Shown: positions 26,787 to 35,872 of the stretch, one piece after another
Layout: the number at the start of each line of letters is the position of its first letter
How positions within the stretch are numbered: the first letter of the stretch is position 1
DNA from: an uncultured Lachnospiraceae bacterium
GTDB taxonomy: Bacteria > Bacillota > Clostridia > Lachnospirales > Lachnospiraceae
Direction of reading: 5' to 3'
Length of the DNA: 64,000 bases
NCBI GenBank assembly: GCA_910588535.1
Contig: CAJUOO010000003.1
Location: 71,194 to 135,193, forward strand
The notes under the pieces: model-generated
Told to the model about the DNA's origin: nothing
What the model saw: the letters and a program-made list of their open reading frames with translations, nothing else
Database searches by the model: none
Translations under genes and position numbers: made by a program

Positions 26787-27407
26787 ATGGTTGCAATAAT
26801 CGATTATGGGTTGGGTAATTCTGGCTCTATTGTAAATATGCTGCGGGTGATTGGAGAGAGGGCAATTATAACGAGTGATCCAGAGAAGATAGAAATTGCA
26901 GATCAATTAATTCTGCCGGGCGTAGGTGCATTTGATTCAGGAATGTCTGAGCTTGAAAAAAGAGATCTAATACCAGTGATCCAGAAGGAAGCAGGTTTGG
27001 GAAAACCAATTCTTGGAATTTGTCTTGGCATGCAGCTTTTGGGTAGGAGAAGTGAGGAAGGGAAGAAGGAGGGGCTTTCTCTTATTCCATTTGAGAGCGT
27101 CCGCTTTCATTTTGATGATAGAGAGGAAGAAAAATCGTTGAAAATTCCTCATATGGGCTGGAATACAACAGCGATAAAACAGAACAAACCACTGTTAAAT
27201 GGAATAAAAGAAATTCCAAGGTATTATTTTGTACATTCGTATCATGCCGTGTGCGATAGCCAAGAATTTGTATTGATGACCTGTGACTATGGATATGAAT
27301 TCGCCGCTGCTGTCTGCAAGGATACTATATATGGGGTACAGTTTCACCCTGAGAAGAGCCATGATTTTGGCATGAAGATTTTAGAAAATTTTGTGAGGAA
27401 GTGTTAA
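26787..27407 (+). CDS. hisH2: HisH-like glutaminase of the sugar amidotransferase complex
   Basis: This 206-residue class I glutaminase has Cys79 in GKPILGICLGMQLLG and His187/Glu189 in YGVQFHPEKS. It is homologous to histidine-biosynthetic HisH, but it lies between wbpG and a HisF-like gene inside a capsule operon. Its likely job is to supply ammonia to WbpG. ATG begins 8 bases after the wbpG stop. Confidence 0.88.
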   Translation: MVAIIDYGLGNSGSIVNMLRVIGERAIITSDPEKIEIADQLILPGVGAFDSGMSELEKRDLIPVIQKEAGLGKPILGICLGMQLLGRRSEEGKKEGLSLIPFESVRFHFDDREEEKSLKIPHMGWNTTAIKQNKPLLNGIKEIPRYYFVHSYHAVCDSQEFVLMTCDYGYEFAAAVCKDTIYGVQFHPEKSHDFGMKILENFVRKC

Positions 27408-27409
27408 GA

Positions 27410-28186
27410 TTGGCAGAAAGATATACAAGGCCAAGGATTATCCCAGTACTGTTGATAGATGACAGGGATCTGATTAAGACGGTACAGTTTAAAAATCCGG
27501 TGTATCTGGGTGATCCGGTCAATGCAGTTAAGATTTTTAACAGAAAACGGATCGATGAGATGGTAATTTTGGATATATCGGCTGCGAGACGGAACACAGA
27601 GCCGGATTTTGAGCTTTTGGAGGATATTTCTAGCCAAGCGTTTATGCCTTTGGGGTACGGCGGAGGAATTAAAAATATAAAACAGATAAAAAAACTTCTT
27701 TCTATTGGATATGAAAAAGTAATTATAAATACAGAGCTTGTAAAAAATCCAGATCTTGTCAGGGAGGCAGCAGAATTGACGGGAAGCCAGAGTATTGTGG
27801 CTTCGATAGATGCCAAACTTGTAGATGGAGAATATAAGTGTGCGATCTGCGATGGAAGAAAGCTGGTCAATATATCGCCAGATAGATTGGCAAAAAGAGC
27901 AGAGCGGCTGGGTGTGGGAGAAATCCTTATTAATTCTGTGGATCGGGATGGAAGAAGGAATGGATATGATATTACATTGGTGAAAAAAGTATCAGGCGCT
28001 GTGTCAATTCCAGTGACTGCCTGTGGGGGAGCAGACAGCATTGAGGATTTGAAGAGGGTGCTTGTCGAGGGAGGTGCCCATGCGGCGGCAGGAGGCAGTA
28101 TGTTTGTATTTTATGGGAGATGGAAAGCAGTGCTCATCACTGCACCCAGTGAAGAAGAGTTGATAAAGGAAGGAATCTATCAATGA
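27410..28186 (+). CDS. hisF2: HisF-like ammonia-channel subunit of the sugar amidotransferase complex
   Basis: This roughly 258-residue TIM barrel is related to HisF. The N-terminal motif reads IIPVLLIDDRDLIKT where cyclase-active HisF has IIPCLDVKDGRVVKG, so the catalytic Asp11 position is Leu. The second aspartate (ASIDAKLVDGEYK) is kept. This fits HisF2-type proteins that keep the HisH docking and channel role without making imidazole. I chose TTG 27410 because GAGGAA ends 9 bases before it. GTG 27401 sits directly on that site. ATGA overlap with the next gene. Confidence 0.85.
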   Translation: MAERYTRPRIIPVLLIDDRDLIKTVQFKNPVYLGDPVNAVKIFNRKRIDEMVILDISAARRNTEPDFELLEDISSQAFMPLGYGGGIKNIKQIKKLLSIGYEKVIINTELVKNPDLVREAAELTGSQSIVASIDAKLVDGEYKCAICDGRKLVNISPDRLAKRAERLGVGEILINSVDRDGRRNGYDITLVKKVSGAVSIPVTACGGADSIEDLKRVLVEGGAHAAAGGSMFVFYGRWKAVLITAPSEEELIKEGIYQ

Positions 28187-29293
28187 ATGATTATATTCCC
28201 GTGAGCGACAAGCCAAGTGACTGCAACAAGGGTCAAATCCGCCCTATAAAGCGCTGCAAGCTTGATGTCTCGTTGTTTAAAGCTGAGTTTATGACTTACG
28301 ACAAAAGAGATAATTGCTTTAATTTTATAAGACTTATCGCGGCACTTCAGGTGTTTTTTGGACATGCATCTGAGCATCTATTTGTTCCAATGCCAAGTGG
28401 AGTAAAGGAAATTTGGTGGGCATTTCGTGGAGTGCCAATTTTCTTTATATTATCTGGTTTCTTAATATGGAATTCCTTGGAGAGGCAAACGAGTTTTTTT
28501 ACTTATTGTAAAAAAAGACTATTAAGATTGTACCCAGAGCTCTGGGGGGGGGGTAATTCTAAATGCAGTTATTATACTGTTGATTTATAAAGAACAGATA
28601 TCAGCGATTCCATATTTCCTGTTTCAGTGTACACAAGCGACGGTTCTGCAGTTTTGGACGCCGGATTGTCTGAGAGGATATGGCTGTGGCACGCCAAATG
28701 GGGCACTCTGGACAGTGGGTGTGATGGTACAGTGTTATATTGTTATTTATTTTCTTCACAGGGTTTTACATAATAAAAGAGGAATAGGTTTTCTATTGGC
28801 AATATTGGCAGGAATGGCAGTAAATATAGGTACGATACCACTGAAAGGTATATTGCCAGAAATTATCTACAAGCTTTTTACACAGACATTTTTACCTTAT
28901 CTATGGTTATTTGTAGTTGGAGCTATGTTGTGTGAGTATTTTGGAAAGATAATTGTGATATTAAAAAAATATTGGGGGCTGTGTCTTGCTATTTTGTTAG
29001 CTGTCAGTATATCGGGAATAGAGGATGGCATTGGATTATATGGCTGTGTTCAGTCTTTGATGTTGGGTTTTATTGTAATTGGTTTTGGATATTCTGTCAA
29101 AATTCCAATAAAACACGATATATCTTATGGAATATTTATCTATCATATGGTGGTGATTAATGTAATGGTGCAATTTGGTGTATATGGAAATTGGTATCAT
29201 ATAGTAATAGCTCTCATAGGTACCACTATTTTAGCAGCTTTATCATATGGAACAATTGGATATATAAGTAGAAGGGCAAAGAGGCAGGTATGA
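28183..29293 (+). CDS. Acyltransferase 3 family membrane O-acyltransferase, out of frame at a G10 tract
   Basis: The first frame (28183-28590) encodes an N-terminal extension and then CFNFIRLIAALQVFFGHASE and VPIFFILSGFLIWNSLERQT, hallmarks of acyltransferase 3 (OafA/NodX-type) proteins. At ten Gs (28544-28553) the frame runs into NSKCSYYTVDL and stops. With nine Gs it reads LWGGVILNAVIILLIYKEQI and continues to 29293, giving about 369 residues with about ten membrane helices. It would acetylate capsule residues. The tract is the right kind for slipped-strand phase variation, so this copy may be OFF. A sequencing error is the alternative. Confidence 0.85.
28544..28553 (+). repeat. G10 homopolymer inside the acyltransferase gene
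   Basis: Ten consecutive Gs in a gene that is otherwise AT-rich. A length of 9 (or 12) keeps the frame; 10 breaks it. No other G tract of this length was noticed in the window. Confidence 0.85.
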
Positions 29294-30498
29294 GTATTGT
29301 AGAGAATAATATAGCTAGAAAGATTATGGAGGTGGGATGCCGGATTGCCACATGGCTGAATCCAATAATACCAAAGAGGGAGAATATCATTGTATTTTAT
29401 GAGAGTACACCCGATTATATGAATAATTATGAGCTTATGAGATATATGGTTAGAGAGGGATATGATAAGAAACATCGTATGTATTATTTTCCAAATATAA
29501 AAGAAGAGTGTCATTTGGGTGAGGAATATAAAAGGGTGGTGTTTAGCAATAATCTTGTGCTGGCGTTTTATTTATTTCTCACCTCACGGGTAGTTTTTTT
29601 GGATACAGGTAATATGCGGATGGTTCCATCGAAAAAGCAGGCAGTGCTTTATATGGATCATGGGTTGCCCTTTAAGCTTGCGGGGCGGATGGTAAGAACC
29701 TTTGATAGAACATATCCGAAAGATCTTATTATGCCAGTTAATTATTTTTTATCCTCTTCAAAGGCTTTTGATGCAATGTACTGCAAAGCATATTGTTTGG
29801 ATCAAAAGCAGTTGCTACGATGTGGAAGACCACGGACAGATGCTTTTTATAAAAAAGGAATTTATCTAAATACTGTGGGGATTGAAAAAGAAAAATATAA
29901 AAAGATTATTATGTGGATGACCACCTACCGGATCACAAACAATGGAAGGGCATGTGATACCACAGATAGGAGATGGAGTGTAACGAATCTTCCTATTTTG
30001 GTTGATATGAAAAAAATACAAGCGATCAATGAATATCTGAGAGAGAAGGACTATTTATTGGTAATAAAGATTCATGCATCCTCTATTTTTGATGAAAAAT
30101 CTATTCAGGAATTATCCAATATTCGTCTTCTTCTAGATCGGGATATTGTGAGCAAGGGGGTCCAAGTATATGATATTTTAAAAGATTTTGATGCGTTGGT
30201 GACAGATTACTCCTCTGTATTTTTTGATTTTTTGCTTGTGGATAAGCCAATGGTGTTTATCACAGATGATTTTAAGGATTTTGATAGGCTGCATGGATTT
30301 TTCTTTAAGAATCCGCTTGCTATTATGCCGGGACCTAAGGTCAATACATATCAAGAATTAATAGAGGAATTAAGTATGCTAGATCAAAATGAGAGGAACT
30401 ATAAATCCAAAAGACAAAAGCTGCGGGATATCTGCCATACTTATCAGGATGGAGAAGATTCACAGAGAGTGTTGGATTTGCTGGGAATAGAGAAGTAA
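29290..30498 (+). CDS. CDP-glycerol glycerophosphotransferase family protein (teichoic-acid-like polymerase)
   Basis: This 402-residue protein shows features of the TagB/TagF/TarF family: NIIVFYESTPDYMNNYELMR early, YMDHGLPFKLAG in the middle, and VTDYSSVFFDFLLVDKPMVF near residue 305. The family transfers glycerol- or ribitol-phosphate from CDP-polyols to a glycan. It suggests the polymer carries phosphodiester-linked polyol. There is no membrane segment; membrane association would be peripheral. It overlaps the acyltransferase stop (ATGA). Confidence 0.85.
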   Translation: MSIVENNIARKIMEVGCRIATWLNPIIPKRENIIVFYESTPDYMNNYELMRYMVREGYDKKHRMYYFPNIKEECHLGEEYKRVVFSNNLVLAFYLFLTSRVVFLDTGNMRMVPSKKQAVLYMDHGLPFKLAGRMVRTFDRTYPKDLIMPVNYFLSSSKAFDAMYCKAYCLDQKQLLRCGRPRTDAFYKKGIYLNTVGIEKEKYKKIIMWMTTYRITNNGRACDTTDRRWSVTNLPILVDMKKIQAINEYLREKDYLLVIKIHASSIFDEKSIQELSNIRLLLDRDIVSKGVQVYDILKDFDALVTDYSSVFFDFLLVDKPMVFITDDFKDFDRLHGFFFKNPLAIMPGPKVNTYQELIEELSMLDQNERNYKSKRQKLRDICHTYQDGEDSQRVLDLLGIEK

Positions 30499-30516
30499 GG
30501 AGACGATGGAAGTATT

Positions 30517-31602
30517 ATGGAAGATAACATAGAAAAAAGGATAGAGTTGAAGGAATCAAATATTTTTCAAAATAAAGTTTTAATGATAACAGGAGGGACA
30601 GGCTCCTTTGGTTCAACCGTACTAAAGCATCTGTTAGGTTCTGAGTTGGCAGAGATCCGGATTTTTTCCAGAGATGAAAAAAAGCAGGATGATATGCGGC
30701 ATGAGTTGCAGATTCGTTATCCAGAAAAAGCAGATAAGGTGAAGTTTTATATTGGAGATGTAAGAAATATACAGTCTGTTCAGGATGCAGTATATGGAGT
30801 AGATTATATTTTTCATGCAGCCGCATTAAAGCAAGTTCCATCTTGTGAGTTTTTTCCTATGGAGGCTGTTCGTACAAATGTGGAAGGTACAGATAATGTG
30901 CTTCATGCAGCAATAGCTGCTGGCGTGAAGAAAATTGTATGTTTGTCCACAGATAAGGCAGCCTATCCTATCAATGCTATGGGAATATCAAAATCTATGA
31001 TGGAGAAAGTGATCAGTGCAAATGCTCGTGTGGCTGCAGGACGAACGACTATCTGTTGTACCCGTTATGGAAATGTTATGTGCAGCAGAGGTTCTGTAAT
31101 ACCTCTGTTTATTGATCAGATTAGAGCGGGGATTCCTATTACTATTACAAATCCTGATATGACAAGATTTCTTATGAATCTGGATGAAGCAGTCGCTCTG
31201 GTAATGTTTGCATTTGAATATGGACAGGCAGGAGATCTATTTGTGCAAAAGTCAGTGGCATCTACTATTGGTGATTTGGCAAAGGCAGTGCAAGGACTTT
31301 TTGGAGATACTGGAACTCACATAATTGGAACACGACATGGAGAGAAATTGTTTGAGACTTTAATGACCAATGAAGAGTGTGCTCGTTCTATTGATATGGG
31401 ACAATATTTTCGAGTGTTGCCAGATGATAGAGACTTGAATTATGACAGATTTTTTGTGAAAGGAAAGATTCATATGATGGCAGAGAAGGCCTATACTTCA
31501 CATAATACACAAAGGCTTGATGTGGAGGGAACTGTAGAGAAGATTCTTACTGCTGAATATGTGCAGGAAATGTTAGATAGATTTCATAATATGGACAGTT
31601 AA
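30517..31602 (+). CDS. capE: UDP-GlcNAc 4,6-dehydratase/5-epimerase (CapE/FnlA)
   Basis: This 361-residue SDR enzyme performs the first step from UDP-GlcNAc to UDP-L-FucNAc. It has the NAD(P)-binding GGTGSFGSTVLKHLLG and RIFSRDEKKQDDMRHELQIR. The active-site segment is STDKAAYPINAMGISKSMME, in which Met rather than Tyr precedes x3-Lys, as known for CapE-type enzymes. capF- and capG-type genes follow in pathway order. Confidence 0.92.
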   Translation: MEDNIEKRIELKESNIFQNKVLMITGGTGSFGSTVLKHLLGSELAEIRIFSRDEKKQDDMRHELQIRYPEKADKVKFYIGDVRNIQSVQDAVYGVDYIFHAAALKQVPSCEFFPMEAVRTNVEGTDNVLHAAIAAGVKKIVCLSTDKAAYPINAMGISKSMMEKVISANARVAAGRTTICCTRYGNVMCSRGSVIPLFIDQIRAGIPITITNPDMTRFLMNLDEAVALVMFAFEYGQAGDLFVQKSVASTIGDLAKAVQGLFGDTGTHIIGTRHGEKLFETLMTNEECARSIDMGQYFRVLPDDRDLNYDRFFVKGKIHMMAEKAYTSHNTQRLDVEGTVEKILTAEYVQEMLDRFHNMDS

Positions 31603-31622
31603 AGAATAGGGGACAGATTTAT

Positions 31623-32846
31623 ATGAAAATATTAGTGACTGGAGCAAATGGCTTTGTGGGAAAAAATCTGGTAGCTTCTCTTGAGGCAATAAGAGATGGA
31701 AAGGATCACGTGCATCAGATAGAGGGAAGAGAGAAAGAACTAAAACCAGAGCCGTTAGAAATAATTTCATATGATAAGGAGTCCTCCAAAAAGGAATTAG
31801 AGGCAGCATGTAAAGATTGTAATTTTGTATTTCATCTGGCAGGTGTAAACCGCACAGAGGACCAAGTGGAATTTATTAGAGGAAATGTAAATCTTGGATT
31901 AGAGATATTGGATTTACTAAGAAAATATCATAATACATGTCCAATTATGTTAAGCAGCTCTATTCAGGCATCTCTAATCGGCAGATATGAAAAATCAGAT
32001 TATGGCAGAAGTAAACGAGAAGGAGAAAAATTATTTTTTCAATATGGAGCAGAGACGGGAGCAGATGTTTTGGTTTATCGTTTCCCTAATTTATTTGGTA
32101 AATGGTGTAGGCCGAATTATAATTCTGTAGTTGCCACATTTTGTCATAACATTGCTAATGATTTGCCAATACGAATTGATGATAGAACTACAGAACTAGA
32201 TCTTGTATATATTGATGATCTGGTAGAAGAGATGTTGTCAGCTTTAAATGGATTGGAACATCGCTGTGAGTGGAATGGGTTTATAGTCATGCCTAAAAAA
32301 ACGGGTAAGTTTTGTTATGTACCACACGTATATAAGGTGACGTTAGGGGAAATTGCTGATTTGTTGGAACAGTTTCAGCGTGAGGAAGCTACACTTTCTA
32401 TCCCTGTGATTCCAGATGGATCTTTTATAAAAAAATTATATTCTGCTTATTTATCCTACTTACCAGAGAAGAAGGTAAAGATACCTGTAAAGATGAATAT
32501 TGATGCGAGAGGCAGCTTTACAGAATTAATACATACTTTGGATTGTGGGCAGGTTAGTATTAATATAGCAAATCCAAGTATTAACAGAGGGCAGCATTGG
32601 CATCATAGTAAATGGGAAATATTTTTTGTGGTGGCAGGAGAAGGATTGATTAGGCAGAGAAAAATTGGTTCACAAGAGATAATAGATACAAGGGTTTCAG
32701 GAAAGAAAATAGAAGCAGTGCGTATTCTTCCGGGATATGCACATTGCATTATCAATCTGTCTGATACGGAAAATTTAGTGACAGTGATGTGGGCGAATGA
32801 ACTATTTGATAGAGAGCACCCAGATACATTTTCGGAGAATGTATAA
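31623..32846 (+). CDS. capF: Bifunctional UDP-sugar reductase/epimerase (CapF/FnlB)
   Basis: This 407-residue protein has an N-terminal SDR domain (KILVTGANGFVGKNLVASLE; YGRSKREGE as the Tyr-x3-Lys motif). The C-terminal cupin begins about 285 (GSFTELIHTLDCGQVSINIA, then GQHWHHSKWEIFFVVAGEGL) with metal-type histidines. This two-domain layout is diagnostic of CapF, which epimerises and reduces the CapE product. ATG follows GGGGAC 9 bases upstream. Confidence 0.92.
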   Translation: MKILVTGANGFVGKNLVASLEAIRDGKDHVHQIEGREKELKPEPLEIISYDKESSKKELEAACKDCNFVFHLAGVNRTEDQVEFIRGNVNLGLEILDLLRKYHNTCPIMLSSSIQASLIGRYEKSDYGRSKREGEKLFFQYGAETGADVLVYRFPNLFGKWCRPNYNSVVATFCHNIANDLPIRIDDRTTELDLVYIDDLVEEMLSALNGLEHRCEWNGFIVMPKKTGKFCYVPHVYKVTLGEIADLLEQFQREEATLSIPVIPDGSFIKKLYSAYLSYLPEKKVKIPVKMNIDARGSFTELIHTLDCGQVSINIANPSINRGQHWHHSKWEIFFVVAGEGLIRQRKIGSQEIIDTRVSGKKIEAVRILPGYAHCIINLSDTENLVTVMWANELFDREHPDTFSENV

Positions 32847-32870
32847 TGTAATGAAGAAAGGAAGGGAGCT

Positions 32871-34034
32871 ATGGATATTAATTTTAAAGAGAATGGGAAA
32901 TTGAAGCTTCTTATTGTGGTGGGAACAAGACCAGAAATTATTCGCTTATCTGTGATAATACGCAAGTGTAGGAAATATTTTGACTGTATTTTGGCACACA
33001 CAGGACAAAATTATGATTACAGTTTAAATGGTGTTTTTTTTCGTGATTTAAAACTACAAGAACCAGAAGTATATATGGATGTGGTAGGGGATGATTTGGG
33101 AGAAACGATTGGAAATATAATAAATTATTCCTATAAATTGATGACGAAGACGAAACCAGATGCTTTGTTAATTCTGGGGGATACCAATAGCTGTCTATCT
33201 GCTATAGTAGCAAAGCGCTTACATATTCCAATTTTTCATATGGAGGCAGGAAATCGTTGTAAGGATGAATGTCTTCCAGAAGAGACCAACCGACGTCTTG
33301 TAGATATTATTTCTGATGTTAATCTAGCCTACTCAGAGTATGCAAGGAGATATCTGGCAGAGTGTGGGTTGCCAAAGGAGAGAACCTTTGTAACAGGATC
33401 CCCTATAGCAGAAGTTTTGCGAGAAAATTTGGCAGAAATAGAGGCTTCTGATATATTAGATAGACTTGGATTAAAGGACAAGCAATATATAGTTTTATCT
33501 GCACATCGAGAAGAAAATATTGATACAGAAAAAAATTTTTTGACCTTGTTTCATGCAATAAATAAATTGGCTCAGACATATGATATGCCGATTCTATATT
33601 CCTGTCATCCTCGTTCTCGAAAAAAATTAGAACAGACAGGGTTTTGTCTGGATTATAGAGTGATACAACAGGAGCCTTTAGGTTTCCACGATTATAATCA
33701 CTTGCAGATGCATGCATTTGCTGTGGTATCTGATTCAGGGACTTTACCTGAAGAGAGCTGCTTTTTTCTTCGGGCGGGGCGTCCATTTCCAGCAGTATGT
33801 ATACGAACTTCTACAGAGCGTCCAGAAGCAATGGAAAAGGGATGCTTTGTGTTGGCCGGGATCGATGAGAAACATTTGCTTCAAGCTGTTGTGACAGCAG
33901 TAGATATGGCAAGGAACGGTGAAAATGGAATTGCTGTACCAGACTATTTTGAAGAGAATGTTTCAGAAAAGGTAATAAAGATAATACAATCTTTCACAGG
34001 AGTTGTGGATAAGATGGTGTGGAGAAAAGATTGA
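32871..34034 (+). CDS. capG: UDP-N-acetylglucosamine 2-epimerase family, C2 epimerase for UDP-L-FucNAc (CapG/FnlC)
   Basis: This 387-residue enzyme of the WecB-type fold has KLLIVVGTRPEIIRL, ILAHTGQNYDYSLNGVFF, HMEAGNRCKDECLPEETNRR and SDSGTLPEESCFFLRAGRPF. By position after capE-capF it should perform the last step to UDP-L-FucNAc. A free-standing WecB-like role is less likely in this order. Confidence 0.9.
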   Translation: MDINFKENGKLKLLIVVGTRPEIIRLSVIIRKCRKYFDCILAHTGQNYDYSLNGVFFRDLKLQEPEVYMDVVGDDLGETIGNIINYSYKLMTKTKPDALLILGDTNSCLSAIVAKRLHIPIFHMEAGNRCKDECLPEETNRRLVDIISDVNLAYSEYARRYLAECGLPKERTFVTGSPIAEVLRENLAEIEASDILDRLGLKDKQYIVLSAHREENIDTEKNFLTLFHAINKLAQTYDMPILYSCHPRSRKKLEQTGFCLDYRVIQQEPLGFHDYNHLQMHAFAVVSDSGTLPEESCFFLRAGRPFPAVCIRTSTERPEAMEKGCFVLAGIDEKHLLQAVVTAVDMARNGENGIAVPDYFEENVSEKVIKIIQSFTGVVDKMVWRKD

Positions 34035-34047
34035 ATGAGAGGTACAT

Positions 34048-34770
34048 ATGAATGTAGCAATTATTATTGCAGGCGGTTCTGGAAGTCGAATGGGACAGAA
34101 GATTCCCAAACAATTTATCAATGTATATGATAAGCCAGTTCTGATTTATACATTGGAGGGATTTCAGCGTCATCCACAGGTAGATGCCATAGAAGTGGTC
34201 TGTATTGATGGATGGCATGATATTGTCTGGGCATATGCAAAGCAATTTAATATTGACAAGCTGAGATGGGTTATTTCTGGAGGAGAGAGTGGACAAGAAT
34301 CCATTCGAAATGGTGTGTATTTTTTAGAAGATCAGTTAAGTGAAAATGATATTGTTATTATCCATGATGGAATAAGACCGATGATTGATGATACCGTTTT
34401 AACTGATGTGATAAGGACAGCACAAGAATATGGAAATGGAGTGACATCTTTGCCATATAATGAGCAGATCTTTGTGGTTAGCGCGGAGGATGAGACGACA
34501 ACAACTCGATATATTCCTAGGGAAACATTACGGCGGGTTTCTACGCCTCAGGCCTATCGTTTTGATAAATTAAAATGGGCATATCATAAAGCATTTGATG
34601 AAAAAATTGGAATTTATGGATCAGCATACACGAATACCATGATGGTGGAGCTTGGAGAAAGATTGTATTTTGCAGCAGGTTCAGATAGAAATATAAAATT
34701 GACAACAAAAGATGATTTGGAAATGTTTAAGGCGTATTTAAGAATTGATAAAGATACATGGTTAAAATAA
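34048..34770 (+). CDS. IspD/TarI-family cytidylyltransferase
   Basis: This 240-residue protein begins with the nucleotide-binding IIAGGSGSRMGQKIPKQFIN. It has the family motif VIIHDGIRPMIDD and a C-terminal NIKLTTKDDLEMFKAYL. IspD makes CDP-methylerythritol and TarI CDP-ribitol. In a capsule operon with a CDP-polyol-type transferase and an adjacent SDR, a CDP-activated polyol or sugar is more likely than isoprenoid synthesis. The exact substrate is not evident. Confidence 0.82.
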   Translation: MNVAIIIAGGSGSRMGQKIPKQFINVYDKPVLIYTLEGFQRHPQVDAIEVVCIDGWHDIVWAYAKQFNIDKLRWVISGGESGQESIRNGVYFLEDQLSENDIVIIHDGIRPMIDDTVLTDVIRTAQEYGNGVTSLPYNEQIFVVSAEDETTTTRYIPRETLRRVSTPQAYRFDKLKWAYHKAFDEKIGIYGSAYTNTMMVELGERLYFAAGSDRNIKLTTKDDLEMFKAYLRIDKDTWLK

Positions 34771-34789
34771 TTTTGTGGTGGGAGATCAA

Positions 34790-35857
34790 ATGAGAGTATA
34801 TGAAAATAAGCTGTATCAAGAGGATGTAAGTTACGCTGCAAAATTAAATTTGCCATGGGAGAGGCTTCAGAATAGTACGATAATCCTTTCAGGTGCTACG
34901 GGATTGATAGGAAGTTTTTTTGTGGATGTTATTATGTTTCGAAATGAAACGTATCACATGGCATGCCAAGTATATGCCTTGGCACGTGATGAAAAAAAAG
35001 CGAGAGAGCGTTTTTTATATTGTTGGAAGAATAGTTGGTTTCATTTTGTGAAGTGTGATATCAATAAACCAATTGTTATTGATAATATCAAGGAAGGAAG
35101 CTATATCCTTCACATGGCAAGTCATACTCATCCTGTGGCGTATGCGACAGATCCAATTGGAACGATTACCACTAATATTATTGGTTTAAAGAATATGCTT
35201 GATTTTTCATTGAGACATAAGGCAGAAAGAATGGTTTTTTTGTCTTCAAATGAGATATATGGAGAAAATAATGGTGATACAGAAAAGTTTAATGAAAAAT
35301 ACTGTGGTTATATCGACTGTAATACGATGAGAGCAGGATATCCAGAAAGTAAACGGTGCGGGGAAGCATTGTGTCAGGCATATATTACTCAAAAAGGCTT
35401 AGATATTGTAATACCAAGATTAACAAGATCCTATGGGCCTACCATGCAGATAACAGATACAAAAGCAATTTCTCAATTTATAAAAAGAGCAGTTTTAAAT
35501 CAGGATATTATATTAAAAAGTAGTGGGACACAGTACTATTCTTATATTGACGTTGTAGATGCAGTAACTGGAATATTTACTATTTTGTTTTATGGGGAAT
35601 GTGGGGAGGCTTATAATATTGCGGATAATAACTCAGATATCACGTTAAAAGAACTTGCAGAAATAATTGCATCTTATTCAGGGAGAAAGGTTATATATGA
35701 AGTTCCTGATAAAACAGAGAGTGCTGGCTATAGCAGAGCTACAAAAGCAAGGCTGGATAGCAGCAAACTGGAACAAATTGGATGGAAGGCAAAATATGAT
35801 ATAAATACAGGTTTGCAGAGAACACTGAGAATACTAGCACAGACAAAGATAGAATAA
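34790..35857 (+). CDS. NAD-dependent epimerase/dehydratase (SDR) paired with the cytidylyltransferase
   Basis: ATG 34790 follows GGTGGGAG with good spacing and gives 355 residues; GTG 34775 is an alternative. The Rossmann motif is ILSGATGLIGSFFVD. The catalytic region is MVFLSSNEIYGENN and, further on, AGYPESKRCGEAL (Tyr-x3-Lys). RLTRSYGPTMQITDTKAISQ follows. Adjacent IspD-like plus SDR genes occur in other Gram-positive capsule loci, where they are thought to make an activated polyol. That link is from memory and unproven here. Confidence 0.8.
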   Translation: MRVYENKLYQEDVSYAAKLNLPWERLQNSTIILSGATGLIGSFFVDVIMFRNETYHMACQVYALARDEKKARERFLYCWKNSWFHFVKCDINKPIVIDNIKEGSYILHMASHTHPVAYATDPIGTITTNIIGLKNMLDFSLRHKAERMVFLSSNEIYGENNGDTEKFNEKYCGYIDCNTMRAGYPESKRCGEALCQAYITQKGLDIVIPRLTRSYGPTMQITDTKAISQFIKRAVLNQDIILKSSGTQYYSYIDVVDAVTGIFTILFYGECGEAYNIADNNSDITLKELAEIIASYSGRKVIYEVPDKTESAGYSRATKARLDSSKLEQIGWKAKYDINTGLQRTLRILAQTKIE

Positions 35858-35872
35858 AGGTAGTGGAATATT

